This document shows, in pieces, positions 16,891-24,317 of a DNA stretch of 33,203 bases. This stretch comes from Chloroflexota bacterium (lineage in GTDB: Bacteria > Chloroflexota > Anaerolineae > Anaerolineales > Anaerolineaceae), in contig JAAZOK010000175.1 of assembly GCA_012797815.1 (NCBI GenBank), forward strand, positions 1 to 33,203. Direction: 5' to 3'. Each line of letters begins with the position of its first letter. Positions within the stretch are counted from its first letter, which is position 1. The notes under the pieces were generated by a model that saw only the letters and a list, made by a program, of their open reading frames with translations, was not told the origin of the DNA and searched no databases. A program made the position numbers and the translations under genes.

Positions 16891-16930
16891 CATTATTGAT
16901 TATTTTTGATTGTATTTAATCATTTTCTAT
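16891..16930. repeat. Four 10-bp-phased imperfect repeats in the DeoR promoter region
   Basis: Successive decamers cattattgat, tatttttgat, tgtatttaat and cattttctat share a T-rich block and a GAT/AAT end at exact 10-base spacing. This places one motif per helical turn on the same DNA face. They lie upstream of and around the -35 position of the DeoR gene (a -10-like TATCAT is at 16933-16938). This fits cooperative repressor binding and autoregulation, though A/T-rich curvature is an alternative. Confidence 0.5.
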
Positions 16931-16992
16931 GGTATCATGGGGCTACAAGAGTTTTCAGGCAATAAATACCGGCATGGTTTTCGAAGGCTGAC

Positions 16993-17748
16993 ATGAAAGA
17001 GACCAGACATCAAAAAATACTCGATTATTTGTTTTCCCACCAATCTGCCAATATTGACGAACTGAGCAAGCATTGCGACGTAAGCGCTGCCACTATCCGA
17101 CGTGATCTGGATGACCTTGAATCCAGTGGTGAATTAATACGGGTGCGCGGCGGTGCCATGCGAAAAAATGACAAGGTAGATGCCTTTTTTTTAGCTCGCT
17201 CTTTGATCCAGGCTGACGTTAAAAGACGGATTGGAAAAGCGGCTGCCGATATGGTACAAGACCATGACACGATCATCGTATCCACCGGAACGACCACCGA
17301 AGCCATGATCCCTTTCCTTTCAGAGAAAAAGGACCTCACCGTCATCACCAATGCACTGAATGTGGCGTATCAGCTCACCAAATACGAAAACATCACCACC
17401 ATCGTACTGGGTGGTTTTCTGCGCAATAGTGAATTGGACCTGTTGGGGCATATCACCGAGAATTCCATGGTCGATCTGGTAGCGAGCAAATATTTCCGCG
17501 GGGTGAAGGGCATCAGTCCCCGGCAGGGATTGACCGCCAGTGATGTGATCCACGTGCGCACCGATCGTAAAATGATCGAGATTGTACAGGAATTGATCAT
17601 CCTGGCTGATCACACCAAATTCTTCAGCATGGGTTCCACCCAGGTGGGTCCGGTCTCGATCGCATCAACCGTGATCACCGACGTCAACGCTCCTGAAGAA
17701 CAAGTGGAGATGATCCGCGATATGGGGGTTAAGGTTATCCTGGTCTGA
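16993..17748 (+). CDS. DeoR-family transcriptional repressor of sugar metabolism
   Basis: The 251-residue protein starts with the DeoR winged helix (HQKILDYLFSHQSANIDELS, then CDVSAATIRRDLDDLE, and GELIRVRGGA). The sugar-phosphate-sensing domain follows, with VSTGTTTEAM and HTKFF near the end. Such repressors release DNA when they bind a phosphorylated sugar intermediate. It is transcribed away from the PTS/lactonase operon, with 188 bases of shared control DNA holding an inverted repeat and phased repeats, so it very likely controls that operon. It may also control the second IIC gene. AAGG lies five bases before the ATG. Confidence 0.92.
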   Translation: MKETRHQKILDYLFSHQSANIDELSKHCDVSAATIRRDLDDLESSGELIRVRGGAMRKNDKVDAFFLARSLIQADVKRRIGKAAADMVQDHDTIIVSTGTTTEAMIPFLSEKKDLTVITNALNVAYQLTKYENITTIVLGGFLRNSELDLLGHITENSMVDLVASKYFRGVKGISPRQGLTASDVIHVRTDRKMIEIVQELIILADHTKFFSMGSTQVGPVSIASTVITDVNAPEEQVEMIRDMGVKVILV

Positions 17749-17815
17749 TAAAGCATCCGGCTCGATTTAATCAATCATTAACCAAGTTTCAATTCATTAT
17801 TAAATATCATTTGGT

Positions 17816-18292
17816 ATGTTAACGAACATGGATGACTATCAACATACCAAAATCAGAGTTCTGTTCCTTTGTATTGGGAATTCATGCCGTAGCCAGATGG
17901 CGGAAGCACTGCTCCGCAAACATGCCCCCGACCGCTTCTCCGCGTTCAGCGCCGGTATTGAACCATCCGCCGTCAATCCTTTTACCATTCGTGTGCTACA
18001 GGAGATCGGTGTCGACACCGGTGATCTTTTTTCCAAATCCCTCAATAAATACATAGAGGCACCCGCTTTCGATTATCTCATCACCGTTTGCAGCAATGCC
18101 GAAGAGCGCTGCCCCGTCTTCCCGGGCGCCGGGAAAAGATTGCACTGGCCGTTCGAAGATCCTGCCAAGTTCATTGGTTCCGATCAGGAGAAACTGGCTC
18201 AATTCCGGATCATTCGCGATCAGATCGACCAGCGCATCAGCAACTGGCTAAAGGAATTCCCTGCAAAATTGCAGAACCCTAGTGGGAAATAG
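17816..18292 (+). CDS. arsC: ArsC-type low-molecular-weight phosphatase / arsenate reductase
   Basis: The 158-residue protein has the CX5R phosphatase loop LFLCIGNSCRSQMAEALLR (nucleophile Cys19 from this start). It also has the ArsC pair of cysteines in VCSNAEERCPVFPG and the HWPFEDP segment, as in thioredoxin-coupled arsenate reductases. It would reduce arsenate to arsenite using the Cys cascade. No arsenite pump or ArsR gene is adjacent, so a general tyrosine-phosphatase role is possible, but the second and third Cys favour arsenate reductase. ATG 17828 is an alternative start; neither has a good ribosome site. Its 3' end overlaps the convergent IIC gene by 14 bases. Confidence 0.85.
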   Translation: MLTNMDDYQHTKIRVLFLCIGNSCRSQMAEALLRKHAPDRFSAFSAGIEPSAVNPFTIRVLQEIGVDTGDLFSKSLNKYIEAPAFDYLITVCSNAEERCPVFPGAGKRLHWPFEDPAKFIGSDQEKLAQFRIIRDQIDQRISNWLKEFPAKLQNPSGK

Positions 18293-19565
18293 CTTTTAAC
18301 AGCAGCAGAACAGGGGTCCAATACAATGCATAATCCAGATGTCCGCCGGCTGCAATATGCAGGTCGGCTACCTGCGCAAACCAGGCGCCACCGAAGATCA
18401 TGAACACACCCAACATAAAAGTAGCAAACAGGGCACCCTTCCAACCACCGCTCATATTGGCAAAAACACCCAACACGCTGCCACCGAAGAACATGGTGAA
18501 AATACTGGGGATGGTAACATAGGTGGAATTTAACAACAATTGCAATCCAATGCCCACCAGCATGCCCACCATCGTGCTGATGAAACCCAACAGAGCCGAT
18601 TGCGGGGCATAGTTCATGAAAACGGGGATGTCCACCGCCGCAATGGCACCGGGGATCACTTTCTTCGCAAATCCCTCGAACGCCGGGATCAACTCCGCCA
18701 GGAACATGCGCACACCCATCACCAGCACCACAATGCCCACCGCCACATTGATACCCTGCATGAAAGAAAACAACACGGGATGCATTCCTCCCGAGTAAAG
18801 AGCGCCCACCTGCGGACCGACGACAATCCCAATGAGTGTATACAACGTCCCCATCACCAGACCATAGGCGACCACCGATTCACTGAAAATGGAGAGCCAG
18901 CCCGGAAATTTAATGTCCTCAGCACTGTGATTCTTATCTCCCACTTTTGCCAGTAAGATCGCCAGGATGCTACCCAGCATCAGATCGTGTCCCAATGTGA
19001 CAGGATCATCTTTCACCAGGTCCTTGATAAGCAGGGAAAGCAATTTGGGACATGACCACCAGTACAGCGCCAGCAACAGTGCAGCCAGTGCGAAAGCGCG
19101 CACATCCTGCCAACCGGTTACGACCACCACACCCCATAACGCAAAAACGGTATCGATAAAGGCAACCTGCCCGGTAAGATAGATCACTTTTATGGGCGTG
19201 AATCGCGAAAGCAGCAAATGCAGCAGCCAGGCAATCAACATCAACAACCCTACCTTGCCGACCAGAGCCGGATCCATGCGTTCGAATATTTCCCCTACAC
19301 CGGTCCATGGATCTGCCAGACGACCCTGGATGCCAAAGCGAGTGATGAGCATATCCATCATGGGTTTGGAAGCTTCCACCAGCACATTGCTCCCGATCTG
19401 CAAGATGCGCACACCCACAATGGTTTTTAAAACAGAAACCAGTGTATCGGATGCAGATCTTTTCAAGAACAAACAACCGAGCAAAACGATCAAACTCAAA
19501 AACAGGGAAAGTTCTCGCAGTACTTGATTAACAACAAAATCCAACAATAATTGTAAAAAATTCAT
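18279..19565 (-). CDS. PTS ascorbate-class (SgaT/UlaA) transporter subunit IIC, copy 2 (orphan)
   Basis: This 428-residue membrane protein is a paralogue of the IIC at 12986-14266. It shares segments such as DFVVNQVLRE, TLVSVLKTIVGVRILQIG, RLADPWTGVGE, PVLFSFMQGINVAVGI and GVRMFLAELIPAFEGFAKKVIPGAIAAVD. No IIA or IIB gene accompanies it, so it would have to use those of the neighbouring operon or others. GGGAG lies just before the ATG. The loops differ visibly from copy 1, suggesting another substrate or affinity. It stands alone between an upstream terminator and the convergent arsC gene. Confidence 0.9.
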   Translation of the reverse strand: MNFLQLLLDFVVNQVLRELSLFLSLIVLLGCLFLKRSASDTLVSVLKTIVGVRILQIGSNVLVEASKPMMDMLITRFGIQGRLADPWTGVGEIFERMDPALVGKVGLLMLIAWLLHLLLSRFTPIKVIYLTGQVAFIDTVFALWGVVVVTGWQDVRAFALAALLLALYWWSCPKLLSLLIKDLVKDDPVTLGHDLMLGSILAILLAKVGDKNHSAEDIKFPGWLSIFSESVVAYGLVMGTLYTLIGIVVGPQVGALYSGGMHPVLFSFMQGINVAVGIVVLVMGVRMFLAELIPAFEGFAKKVIPGAIAAVDIPVFMNYAPQSALLGFISTMVGMLVGIGLQLLLNSTYVTIPSIFTMFFGGSVLGVFANMSGGWKGALFATFMLGVFMIFGGAWFAQVADLHIAAGGHLDYALYWTPVLLLLKAISH

Positions 19566-19603
19566 ATCTCCCTCACCCTTGTATACCGGTAATATTGCGA
19601 TGA

Positions 19604-19632
19604 ATTGTAATCTATGACAATAAATAATACAA
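19604..19632 (-). promoter_or_regulatory. Weak promoter candidate for the orphan IIC gene
   Basis: On the minus strand TTGTAT (plus 19627-19632) and TACAAT (plus 19604-19609) are 17 bases apart, just downstream of the terminator at 19634-19663. The -35 is poor, so this is only a candidate. Confidence 0.3.
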
Positions 19633-19633
19633 A

Positions 19634-19663
19634 ACCCGCCTGAAAAATGATTTTCAGGCGGGT
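19634..19663 (-). terminator. Rho-independent terminator after the PF07090-like gene
   Basis: ACCCGCCTGAAAA pairs with TTTTCAGGCGGGT around a short loop. On the minus strand the stem is followed by TTTTGTATTATTT. It separates the amidotransferase-like gene from the downstream IIC gene. Confidence 0.85.
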
Positions 19664-19677
19664 CGATTTCGACTAAG

Positions 19678-20430
19678 TTATTTACGGGTCAACCAGTGGG
19701 CGGCGTTCGCCCACAGGTGGGTATAACCTTCCCACTGTGCGAAATCCACAGTGCACCAATGCGGTCCGATATCCGATGCCCACACCATGCTACGCCCCTT
19801 GCCATAATCCCAGGCAGCCAACAGGGGATATTTGCCGGCTTTGGCGATCAGCTCCGCATCTTCTTTGATCTGCAATTCGTTCAATCCCAGCAGCAACGGC
19901 CATTGATCCTCCATGCCCTTCACCAGGGGGTGAGAAGGTAATAGCACTTCAGCATGGAATCCCTCAGGACATTCCACGCGATCATCGAAGGGATAGATAT
20001 TCACCGGCAGGATATCCTCCATAACCGTGCGGTAATATTTTGCCGCACCGTAAATGCCGGCGAAAGAATAATACCCGCCGCACATGATCAACGCACCACC
20101 ATCTTTCACCCAATCTGCCAGCAAATGCAGTCGATTGGGCACCGATTTGCCATGCAACCAGGTATCGGGATGCAACAGCAGGGTGTTGGCACCCACATCA
20201 CTCAAGATCACCACATCGTATTGATTTAGGTCCGGCATGGTAAGGGGAAATTTCTCAGCCGCCAGATGGGAGGGCAGGTGGGTGAAATCAATGCCACTCT
20301 TTTCAAATGCTTTGCGGATGAATTCTTCGCCTGTTTCAAAAACCGTGCTGGAGAAAAAATCCCAACCCTTGTAGTGGGTTGAATTTGACACCCATGATTC
20401 TCCTGCTAATAAAACTTTAATCGCTGCCAT
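19678..20430 (-). CDS. PF07090-like class I glutamine amidotransferase-fold protein
   Basis: ATG 20430 is chosen (250 residues) because GAGGAG sits four bases before it; the longer frame would need a TTG at 20442. The sequence MAAIKVLLAGESW, TVFETGEEFIRKAF, YDVVILSDVGANTLLLHP and GGALIMCGGYYSFAGIYGAAKY fits the GATase1-like family of unknown function (PF07090, formerly DUF1355). The Cys in IMCGGYYSF occupies the nucleophile-elbow region. Family members are often found near sugar-catabolic genes, but no reaction is assigned. It is transcribed divergently from the B12-binding gene and ends at a terminator. Confidence 0.7.
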   Translation of the reverse strand: MAAIKVLLAGESWVSNSTHYKGWDFFSSTVFETGEEFIRKAFEKSGIDFTHLPSHLAAEKFPLTMPDLNQYDVVILSDVGANTLLLHPDTWLHGKSVPNRLHLLADWVKDGGALIMCGGYYSFAGIYGAAKYYRTVMEDILPVNIYPFDDRVECPEGFHAEVLLPSHPLVKGMEDQWPLLLGLNELQIKEDAELIAKAGKYPLLAAWDYGKGRSMVWASDIGPHWCTVDFAQWEGYTHLWANAAHWLTRK

Positions 20431-20589
20431 AACACTCCTCAACTATAAATAAGATCAGTTTACATCACTTTCAATTTATTTTTAATACGATGCTGATAAA
20501 GAAATCTTGCTTAATCCATTATTAATTAGAAATGGCCTATAATTGGATTTACCACCCGTGAAGTTAAACATAAAGTGGTTTGATTTAAT

Positions 20590-22215
20590 ATGAAAACAAT
20601 AATCGCAGGAGCATTAGGTGAATGCGTGCATGTGGCAGGGGTCTATAATTTTCTGCGGTTGGCGGAACAATATGGATGGAAAACCGTCTTTCTGGGACCC
20701 GCCGTTCCAACCGAACAATTCCTGCAGGCTGCACGAGATGAAAAGGCGGATCTGGTAGCCGTATCTTACCGCCTGACCCCGGAGACCGGGGAAAGACTGC
20801 TGGCAGAATTCGCGGAAGCGGCGGATGACCTGCACAGCCAGGGTGTTCAATTCATTTTCGGTGGCACTCCCCCCGTGGCGGAAAAAGCAGCAAAGCTGGG
20901 TTTCTTCCAGGCGGTCTTTGATGGAACGCAAACCCGTGAAGAGATCATCACATTTCTGCGTGGGGATGAGCGAACGAAAAGCGGTTCGCCCATTTATCCC
21001 CAAGCCACTATTGAGCGCATCCTCTGGAAAAAGCCCTTCCCGCTACTGCGCCACCATTTCGGGCAGCCCTCGATGAACGCCAGTGTGGAAGGCATCAAAC
21101 AGATCGCCGAAGCCAGGGCACTGGATGTCATTTCACTGGGCGTAGATCAGGATGCCCAGGAGAATTTTTTCCATCCCGGTAAGCAAAATCCTCGCAGCAC
21201 AGGTGCCGGGGGGGTGCCGGTACGCAGCCCGGATGATTACTCGCGTCTGTACTGTGCTTCACGGCGCGGCAATTTCCCGTTGATGCGCACCTATTCCGGT
21301 ACCAACGATTTCATCCGCCTGGCGGAAATGTACCGCGAGACGATCCATATTTGCTGGGCGGCAGTACCACTGTTCTGGTTCAATCAGATGGACGGGCGCG
21401 GTCCTTACGACCTGGAAGGCAGTATCCGCGAGCACCAAAAACTGATCCGCTGGTATAGCGAACATGAAGTGCCGGTGGAATTGAACGAACCACATCACTG
21501 GGGTATGCGCGATGCACCGGACGTGATATTCGTGGTAGCCGCCTATCTTTCGGCTTATACGGCACGTGCTTACGGAGCCCAGGATTACATTGCCCAGATG
21601 ATGTTCAACAGCCCACCCGGCACCTCGGATGCCATGGACCTGGCAAAAATGGCAGCCTGTCTGGAAATTTGCGCTCCGCTGGAAAACAAGCACTTCCATA
21701 TCTGGCGGCAGACGCGCACTGGTTTATTGAGCTATCCGCTGGAGGATAATGCCGCCCGTGCACATCTGGCAGCCAGCATTTATGTTCAAATGGCACTGAA
21801 GCCAGATATCATCCACATTGTTGGGCACACCGAAGCCCACCATGCTGCCAGCGCCGCTGATGTGATCGCCGCCAGCCAGATGGCACAACGCAGCATTGAG
21901 AATGCATTGCGCGGACAACCGGAGTTGCTGAGCGACCCCGCCATCCAGCACCGTAAAGAACATCTCATCAAAGAAGCCAACATTACACTGCAAGCCATCC
22001 GCAATCTCAACCAGGATGCCACACTTGATCCCCTGGGAGATGCGGGGGTATTGGCACAAGCAGTGAAAGAAGGGATACTGGACGCGCCCCATCTGCGCAA
22101 CAACGCCTTCGCCAAAGGGGAAATCAAAACCACCATTCTGAATGGTGCCTGTGATGTGATCGATGAAAGCGGTAATCCGCTATCCGAAGAAGAGCGGCTC
22201 GCCCGCTATTTATAA
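20590..22215 (+). CDS. B12-binding protein with glutamate-mutase-like C-terminal region (putative cobalamin-dependent mutase)
   Basis: This is a 541-residue two-part protein. Residues 1-130 form a B12-binding Rossmann domain with the base-off signature in degenerate form: E11-C-V-H14-V-A-G17 (His14 as lower axial ligand; the usual Asp two residues before is Cys12), S59-Y-R-L62, and G91-G92. Residues from about 165 form a long alpha/beta region with MMFNSPPGTSDAMDLAK and HIVGHTEAHHAASAADVI. The tail (AVKEGILDAPHL, ILNGACDV, PLSEEERL) resembles the end of the glutamate mutase catalytic subunit. A fused adenosylcobalamin carbon-skeleton mutase is my best reading; a B12-dependent methyltransferase or sensor is possible. 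The ribosome site is weak. Confidence 0.65.
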   Translation: MKTIIAGALGECVHVAGVYNFLRLAEQYGWKTVFLGPAVPTEQFLQAARDEKADLVAVSYRLTPETGERLLAEFAEAADDLHSQGVQFIFGGTPPVAEKAAKLGFFQAVFDGTQTREEIITFLRGDERTKSGSPIYPQATIERILWKKPFPLLRHHFGQPSMNASVEGIKQIAEARALDVISLGVDQDAQENFFHPGKQNPRSTGAGGVPVRSPDDYSRLYCASRRGNFPLMRTYSGTNDFIRLAEMYRETIHICWAAVPLFWFNQMDGRGPYDLEGSIREHQKLIRWYSEHEVPVELNEPHHWGMRDAPDVIFVVAAYLSAYTARAYGAQDYIAQMMFNSPPGTSDAMDLAKMAACLEICAPLENKHFHIWRQTRTGLLSYPLEDNAARAHLAASIYVQMALKPDIIHIVGHTEAHHAASAADVIAASQMAQRSIENALRGQPELLSDPAIQHRKEHLIKEANITLQAIRNLNQDATLDPLGDAGVLAQAVKEGILDAPHLRNNAFAKGEIKTTILNGACDVIDESGNPLSEEERLARYL

Positions 22216-22236
22216 AATCAAATAAAGGAGGGTACT

Positions 22237-23352
22237 ATGACGTATCCAATAAACTACACCGTGATCGGTGCCGGCAATGGGGGTAGAGCCATGGCAGCCC
22301 ACCTGGCATTAATGGGAAAGGATGTGACCCTCTACAACCGCACTTTCAGTCATATCGAGGTGATCGCGAAAAGAAAGGGCATCGAATTGGAGAGCTATCC
22401 GGGCGGTCCGCTGGGGTTTGGAAAGCTCAACAAAGCCACTTCGGATATCGCGGAAGCCCTGGAAAAAGCCGAGATCATCATGGTGGTGGTTCCTTCATCC
22501 GGGCATGCCGATGTAGCAAAGAGCATTGCATCCTATTTAAAGGATGGGCAGATCATCCTGCTGAATCCGGGGCGTACTTTTGGCGCTATCGAATTCGACA
22601 CAACCTTACGACGGGAGGGTTGTAAAGCCGATGTGACCGTGGCAGAAGCCGAAACATTCATCTATGCCAGCCGGGCAGATGGTCCGGCACAGGCACGGAT
22701 CTTCCGCATCAAAGAAGCAGTTCCCATCGCAGCCCTGCCTGCCAATAAGACCGAGCCGGTGCTGAAAGCTATCGAAGATGTTTATCCGCAGTTCATCGAA
22801 GGGCATGATGTGCTACACACTGGTTTGAACAACATGGGTGCCATCTTCCATCCGGCACTGACCATTTTGAATGCCGGGCGCATTGAATCAACTCACGGTG
22901 ATTTCGAATTCTATATCGATGGTGTCACCCCTTCGGTGGGATATGTGCTCGAGGCGCTCGACCGGGAACGCGTCACCGTAGCATCGGCGGTAGGCATTCG
23001 TGCACGCACGGGGCTGGAATGGCTGGAACTGGCGTACAACGTACAGGGCAAAGACCTGCGCGAAGCGATCCACAATCAAAGCGGTTATTACGGCATCAAA
23101 GCGCCCTCTACCCTTTCACACCGCTATATTTTCGAAGATGTGCCCATGAGCCTGGTGCCCATCGCTTCGCTGGGAAAACAATATGGTATCTCGGTGCGCG
23201 CAATCGACAGTATCATCCGCCTGGCATGCATCATCCACCAAACAGACTACTATCGCACCGGACGCACGGTGGAAAAATTGGGCATTAAAGATCTCAGCAT
23301 TTCAGAGTTAAACAGCTATGTTAAAGAGGGATTACCCTATCATCTGGCATAA
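22237..23352 (+). CDS. NAD(P)-dependent opine dehydrogenase family protein (octopine/nopaline type)
   Basis: The 371-residue protein has an N-terminal dinucleotide-binding GAGNGG (residues 11-16) and VTLYNRT. The C-terminal octopine-dehydrogenase domain includes HTGLNNMGAIFHPALTIL and the DFEFYIDGVTPSVG and LEALDRERV segments. Opine dehydrogenases reductively join an amino acid and a 2-oxo acid, or run the reverse reaction. AAAGGAGGG precedes the ATG, 21 bases after the B12-binding gene, so the two are probably co-transcribed. That pairing suggests an amino acid or amine substrate shared with the mutase-like protein; the exact substrate cannot be read from sequence. Confidence 0.85.
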   Translation: MTYPINYTVIGAGNGGRAMAAHLALMGKDVTLYNRTFSHIEVIAKRKGIELESYPGGPLGFGKLNKATSDIAEALEKAEIIMVVVPSSGHADVAKSIASYLKDGQIILLNPGRTFGAIEFDTTLRREGCKADVTVAEAETFIYASRADGPAQARIFRIKEAVPIAALPANKTEPVLKAIEDVYPQFIEGHDVLHTGLNNMGAIFHPALTILNAGRIESTHGDFEFYIDGVTPSVGYVLEALDRERVTVASAVGIRARTGLEWLELAYNVQGKDLREAIHNQSGYYGIKAPSTLSHRYIFEDVPMSLVPIASLGKQYGISVRAIDSIIRLACIIHQTDYYRTGRTVEKLGIKDLSISELNSYVKEGLPYHLA

Positions 23353-23357
23353 TTATT

Positions 23358-23402
23358 GCAATATAATTGAAATATTGCTATCCTTAAAAAAATAGCTATA
23401 AT
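23358..23402 (+). promoter_or_regulatory. Promoter and overlapping inverted repeat upstream of the secreted-protein gene
   Basis: TATAAT (23397-23402) is preceded after 16 bases by TTGCTA (23375-23380). The inverted repeat GCAATAT-N7-ATATTGC (23358-23378) overlaps the -35 and could be an operator, or a weak hairpin behind the opine dehydrogenase gene. Confidence 0.5.
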
Positions 23403-23416
23403 GAAGGTGAAATCAG

Positions 23417-23507
23417 GGGAAAGCCAGGCTTTCCCGTGAGTGTTACTTTCATGGAACAACCAAAAGGGTTCGATCGTTAACCCTTAAACGGTTTGATCAC
23501 GGAGGAG
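23417..23507 (+). promoter_or_regulatory. Structured 5' leader that can sequester the ribosome site (riboswitch-like)
   Basis: Three pairings are visible. GGGAAAGCC/GGCTTTCCC (23417-23425, 23427-23435) is a perfect 9-bp stem. AACC-AAGGGTT pairs with AACCCTT-GGTT (23458-23470, 23479-23493) as an interrupted stem-loop. CCGTGA (23434-23439) is complementary to TCACGG (23497-23502), which abuts the ribosome site GGAGGAG (23501-23507). The third pairing competes with the first and would close a multi-branched domain hiding the ribosome site. I cannot assign it to a known riboswitch class. Confidence 0.4.
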
Positions 23508-23510
23508 ATC

Positions 23511-24227
23511 ATGAAAAAGAAAATAGCTTTGCTCGTCACATTCTTGTTGTTTATGGTTATCATCGCTCCCGTTCAGGCAGCCACCTATCCTACCTTTGGA
23601 ATCGTCAGTGTGGTCGAGGATGAATATGTGACCATTTCCACCAGTCTTTTCCCCGCCAATGAGCTCTATTATGTCTATATGGGATATAACGGCACACTCG
23701 GCATCAACGGCACGCTGGTCACCAAGCTGTATACCGGAAGCGGTGGTACCTTCAAAGCCAAGTTTTATATTCCCGACGATCTAAAAGGCGAGGATATCAT
23801 CGCCATTCGTCTGGAAAGCCAGGATTCGCCTTACTACAGCTACAACTGGTTCTACAACACCACCGGCGCATCCACCAGCACCAGTTCTTCCACCACAACC
23901 ACCACGACCACCACCAATTCTGCATATAATCCCAATGATTTCCCAACTTTTACTATTCTGGAAGTGGTCAAGGGCGTATCTGTTAAAGTAGAAACCAAAT
24001 ACTTCCCGGCGGACAATATGTTCGGAGTCTACATGAAAGATGGCGTTTCGACTGCCAAGACCTGGTACTACGTGGCCGGATTTAACTCAGCGGATGGCGG
24101 TTCATTTGAAGCCACCTTTGATATCCCCACTGAACTGCAGTGGAAAGAAAAGATCGCTATTAAATTCTACAGTCTGGATGAGGATTACATCACCTACAAC
24201 TTGTTTGAGAACAAAGATTATCCTTAG
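23511..24227 (+). CDS. Secreted protein with duplicated domain and Thr/Ser-rich linker
   Basis: The start is ATG 23511 (238 residues), preceded by GGAGGAG; a TTG 18 bases earlier is unlikely. The signal peptide MKKKIALLVTFLLFMVIIAP ends near VQA (residue 23). Two homologous beta-rich domains of about 90 residues follow. Both open with [YF]PTF-I, contain a FPA-[ND] segment, a glycine-rich GGxF[KE]A, F-IP--L, and end near YN-F. The linker between them (about residues 117-139) is nearly pure Thr/Ser. I know such repeats as an extracellular element common in Anaerolineae, but with no assigned function. It is probably surface-exposed or released. It has its own promoter and leader. Confidence 0.8.
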   Translation: MKKKIALLVTFLLFMVIIAPVQAATYPTFGIVSVVEDEYVTISTSLFPANELYYVYMGYNGTLGINGTLVTKLYTGSGGTFKAKFYIPDDLKGEDIIAIRLESQDSPYYSYNWFYNTTGASTSTSSSTTTTTTTTNSAYNPNDFPTFTILEVVKGVSVKVETKYFPADNMFGVYMKDGVSTAKTWYYVAGFNSADGGSFEATFDIPTELQWKEKIAIKFYSLDEDYITYNLFENKDYP

Positions 24228-24267
24228 ACCATAATATCGATCAAACAGTCATAAATAAAAGCAATGC

Positions 24268-24298
24268 AATAGACCCCGCCAATAATGCGGGGTCTATT
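24268..24298. terminator. Bidirectional terminator
   Basis: AATAGACCCCGC (24268-24279) pairs perfectly with GCGGGGTCTATT (24287-24298) around a 7-base loop. It is followed by TATATA on plus and by TGCATTGCTTTTATTTA on minus. It lies between the secreted-protein gene and the convergent 175-residue gene. Confidence 0.8.
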
Positions 24299-24317
24299 TA
24301 TATACATTCCTTATTGA

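Noticed and set aside
23880-23930. ACC-rich tandem tract as a microsatellite or phase-variable repeat
   Set aside because: It is the in-frame Thr/Ser linker of a secreted protein with mixed codons; slippage cannot be judged from one copy.
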